Part shown: piece by piece, positions 62,022-64,000 of the stretch
How the letters are laid out: every line of letters begins with the position of its first letter
How positions within the stretch are numbered: position 1 is the first letter of the stretch
NCBI RefSeq assembly: GCF_015277815.1
Contig: NZ_CP063813.1
Location: 3,100,001-3,164,000 of the forward strand
Length of the DNA stretch: 64,000 nucleotides
Reading direction: 5' to 3'
Source: Microbacterium atlanticum
Lineage (GTDB): Bacteria; Actinomycetota; Actinomycetes; Actinomycetales; Microbacteriaceae
Program-made: the position numbers and the translations under genes
The notes under the pieces: model-generated
What the model saw: the letters and a program-made list of their open reading frames with translations, nothing else
The model's database searches: none
Told to the model about the DNA's origin: nothing

Positions 62022-63809
62022 ATGGCTGAGAAAGCGTTTACCGGACCGATCCGCGTGATCGCGCTCGCGCAGCACCGCCGGCCGGCACGCTCCGTGCTGC
62101 GCCTGCTCGCCCGGCGGCCGGGCCGGATGGCGCTCGCGATCCTCGCCTTCGCGTGCAAGGAGGTGCCGCTGTGGTTCCTCCCGGTGGTGACGGCGCGGAT
62201 CATCGACCTCGTCGCCACCGGCGGGGACGTCTCCACGGTGCTGGTCTGGTTCACCGTTGCCGCGGTGCTGCTGCTGCAGAACTACCCGATGCACATCGCG
62301 TACACGCGCAACTTCATGACCGTCGTGCGCGACACCGGGGCCGATCTGCGCAACGCCCTCGCCGCGCGGCTGCAGAGCCTCTCGATCGGCTATCACACCC
62401 GCGTGAGCTCGTCGATCGTGCAGACCAAGGTCGTGCGCGACGTCGAGAACGTCGAGCTGATGCTGCAGCAGGTCACCCATCCGCTCCTGTCGGCGACGAT
62501 GGTGCTCATCGGCGCAGTGGTGATGACGGCGATCGCCGTGCCGCAGTTCCTCCCTGTCTACGCGCTCGCCGTGCCGATCGCACTCGGCCTGCGCTGGGCG
62601 CTGAGTCGCCGCTCGCGCGCCCGCAACGAGGTCTTCCGCCGCGAGGTCGAGGGCTTCGCCGCCCGTGTCGGCGAGATGGCCTCCCTCATCCCGGTGACGC
62701 GCGCTCACGGGCTCGAGCGCACCGCCGTCTCGCGCGTGCAGGCCGGCGCCGACGGCGTGCGCCGCGCGGGTCTCGACCTCGACATGCTCAACGGCCACGT
62801 CGCCTCGATCTCGTGGGTCGCGATGCAGCTGCTGGGGCTCGGATGCCTCGTCGCGGCCGCCGTCTTCGCCCTCACCGGCATCCTGCCGATCACCCCCGGG
62901 GAGGTCGTGCTGCTGTCGACGTACTTCACGCTGCTGACCCAGGGGCTGACGTCGCTGCTCATGCTGATCCCCGTCGGGGCGCGGGGCATGGAGTCGATGC
63001 GCTCGATCTCGGAGGTGCTGCAGGAGCCGGACCTCGAGCAGAACGAGGGCAAGCGCGCGGTGACGTCCGTCGACGGGCGCCTCGAGCTGCAGCATGTGTC
63101 GCACCGCTACGACGGCGCCGACCGCGACGCCGTCCACGACGTGTCGCTCGAAATCCTCCCCGGCGAGACCGTCGCGTTCGTCGGCTCGTCGGGCTCCGGC
63201 AAGTCCACGATGCTCAACCTCGTCCTGGGCTTCGTGCGTCCGACCGCCGGCCGACTGCTGCTGGACGGCGCCGACATGCAGGACCTCGATCTGCGCACCG
63301 TCCGCCGCTCGGTGTCGGTCGTGCCGCAGGAGTCGGTGCTGTTCGAGGGCAGCATCCGCGAGAACATCGCCTACGGCCTGGAAGACGCCTCGGACGAGCG
63401 GCTGCGCGCCGCGCTGCGGGACGCCAATGCGGCGGAGTTCGTCGATGCGCTCCCCGAAGGCTGGAACACCGTCGTGGGCGAGCGCGGCGCGCGACTTTCG
63501 GGCGGCCAGCGGCAGCGGCTCGCCATCGCGCGGGCGCTGGTGCGCGATCCCCGGATCCTGCTGCTCGACGAGGCGACCTCGGCGCTGGATCCCGAGTCCG
63601 AGGAGCTCGTCAAGGACGCCCTCAACCGCCTCATGGCGGGACGCACGACGCTCGTGGTGGCCCACCGGCTGTCGACGATCCGGCAGGCCGACCGCATCGT
63701 CGTGCTCGAGCACGGCGAGATCGCCGAGATCGGCACCCACGACCAGCTGCTGGCGGCGGCGGGCCGCTACGCCCGCCTGCACTGGACACAGGTTGGCCTC
63801 GCCGGCTGA
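62022..63809 (+). CDS. ABC transporter, fused membrane and ATPase domains (exporter type)
   Basis: 595 residues. The N-terminal half (to about residue 330) holds six membrane helices of the type I exporter kind, with long intracellular loops and RTRARNEVFRREVEGF-like coupling regions. The C-terminal half is a complete ATPase: Walker A GSSGSGKST at 388-396, signature LSGGQ at 492-496, Walker B LLLDEATSALD and H-loop VAHRLS. It should work as a homodimer or half-transporter exporting a lipid, drug or peptide; the substrate is unknown. Start by ATG six bases after TAGCAT. The second to seventh codons overlap a LacI-like AAAGCGTTTACC motif, a possible repressor site. Confidence 0.93.
   Translation: MAEKAFTGPIRVIALAQHRRPARSVLRLLARRPGRMALAILAFACKEVPLWFLPVVTARIIDLVATGGDVSTVLVWFTVAAVLLLQNYPMHIAYTRNFMTVVRDTGADLRNALAARLQSLSIGYHTRVSSSIVQTKVVRDVENVELMLQQVTHPLLSATMVLIGAVVMTAIAVPQFLPVYALAVPIALGLRWALSRRSRARNEVFRREVEGFAARVGEMASLIPVTRAHGLERTAVSRVQAGADGVRRAGLDLDMLNGHVASISWVAMQLLGLGCLVAAAVFALTGILPITPGEVVLLSTYFTLLTQGLTSLLMLIPVGARGMESMRSISEVLQEPDLEQNEGKRAVTSVDGRLELQHVSHRYDGADRDAVHDVSLEILPGETVAFVGSSGSGKSTMLNLVLGFVRPTAGRLLLDGADMQDLDLRTVRRSVSVVPQESVLFEGSIRENIAYGLEDASDERLRAALRDANAAEFVDALPEGWNTVVGERGARLSGGQRQRLAIARALVRDPRILLLDEATSALDPESEELVKDALNRLMAGRTTLVVAHRLSTIRQADRIVVLEHGEIAEIGTHDQLLAAAGRYARLHWTQVGLAG
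62031..62042. promoter_or_regulatory. LacI-like motif at the start of the ABC gene
   Basis: AAAGCGTTTACC covers codons 4-7 of the ABC transporter gene. It matches the motif at 59838 in ten of twelve positions. Because the message looks leaderless, a repressor bound here would lie immediately downstream of transcription start. Confidence 0.35.
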
Positions 63810-63877
63810 GTGCGGTGCCGGCCGGTGCCGTCAGGGGGCCGCGCAGGATTCAGGAAGAATCGCCTCCGGCGGCGCGA

Positions 63878-63889
63878 GGAAGCGCTTCT
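63878..63889. promoter_or_regulatory. LacI/CebR-like operator near the right edge (first)
   Basis: The core GAAGCGCTTC (63879-63888) is a perfect palindrome in GGAAGCGCTTCT. The AGCGCT core is typical of actinobacterial LacI-type operators. It lies downstream of the ABC gene and probably serves a gene beyond the window. Confidence 0.5.
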
Positions 63890-63949
63890 TCAGGCCGCTG
63901 GGCGCTGATCTTGCTGAGCCCCGAACACGGTACGACTCAGCGAGCGCGC

Positions 63950-63963
63950 GGATAGCGCTTTCC
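63950..63963. promoter_or_regulatory. LacI/CebR-like operator near the right edge (second)
   Basis: GGATAGCGCTTTCC is a palindrome apart from one pair, with the same AGCGCT core. It is about 70 bp from the first site, and the sequence after it (GGGAGGATCGGGTG) looks like the start of a leader. Both sites therefore seem to belong to a carbohydrate gene just outside the window. Confidence 0.5.
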
Positions 63964-64000
63964 GCCACCGGCGCCTACCCTGGGAGGATCGGGTGCCTCC

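Noticed and set aside
1..64000. CRISPR arrays, rRNA operons, prophage or insertion-sequence genes
   Set aside because: I looked for regularly spaced repeats, transposase or integrase motifs and rRNA signatures and saw none. The only multi-copy repeats are the palindromic units at 7.7-8.1 kb.

Overview
This is a GC-rich chromosomal window (very roughly 70 % G+C) from an actinobacterium. The protein set points to the family Microbacteriaceae, most likely Microbacterium or a close relative. The clues are LCP cell-wall ligases, several LacI/ROK-controlled sugar operons, DUF4287, DUF1992 and DUF6807 proteins, and many genes whose -10 box (TANNNT) lies 6-7 nt before the start codon, as in leaderless transcripts. 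The genus is an inference. I see no rRNA, CRISPR array, prophage or insertion sequence.

Layout. 1-7.7 kb: end of an MpaB-like oxygenase, an SDR epimerase coupled to a DUF1992 protein, a DUF4287 protein, an MFS carrier, a voltage-gated-type K+ channel, a glycosyltransferase with a small acidic protein, and an atypical DNA polymerase IV. 7.7-8.2 kb: non-coding array of palindromic repeats. 8.2-12.4 kb: UBP zinc finger plus a cNMP-binding/thioredoxin-reductase-like protein without its CxxC, then a penicillin-acylase-family hydrolase. 12.4-18.7 kb: ROK regulator divergent from an alpha-glucoside ABC operon ending in a GH13 alpha-glucosidase. 18.7-26.5 kb: quinone-reductase-like MDR protein, GH13 amylosucrase, PPOx-fold protein, canonical DNA polymerase IV, flavodoxin, PhoD-like phosphatase and a 5'-truncated SDR. 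26.6-30.1 kb: TetR divergon (MDR alcohol dehydrogenase plus DUF6326 membrane protein) and a DUF808 membrane protein.

30.4-37.9 kb is the most unusual part: a LacI regulator divergent from an MFS sugar carrier and a 1685-residue single-frame fusion of a GH78 alpha-L-rhamnosidase with a GH3 beta-glycosidase. This is a self-contained set for rhamnosyl-glucoside uptake and hydrolysis. 38-46.9 kb: tRNA-Ser(GCT), DUF2278, a PAS-GAF-GGDEF diguanylate cyclase, two tandem LCP genes, tRNA-Ser(TGA), a HAD phosphatase, serS and a diacylglycerol-kinase-family protein. 47.0-57.4 kb: photolyase; a beta-galactoside operon (GH42, two permeases, binding protein) divergent from its LacI regulator; a luciferase-like monooxygenase; pheA. 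57.6-64 kb: phosphoglucomutase, a GlsB-type membrane protein, DUF6807 plus LacI, an ABC exporter, and LacI-type operators at the right edge that probably belong to a gene outside the window.

Theme: saprophytic use of plant glycosides. Three complete sugar modules (alpha-glucosides, rhamnosyl-glucosides, beta-galactosides) each have their own regulator and visible palindromic operators, and they feed glucose units to amylosucrase and phosphoglucomutase. DNA-damage functions (two Y-family polymerases, photolyase) and cell-envelope functions (LCP proteins, lipid kinase, glycosyltransferase) are interspersed.
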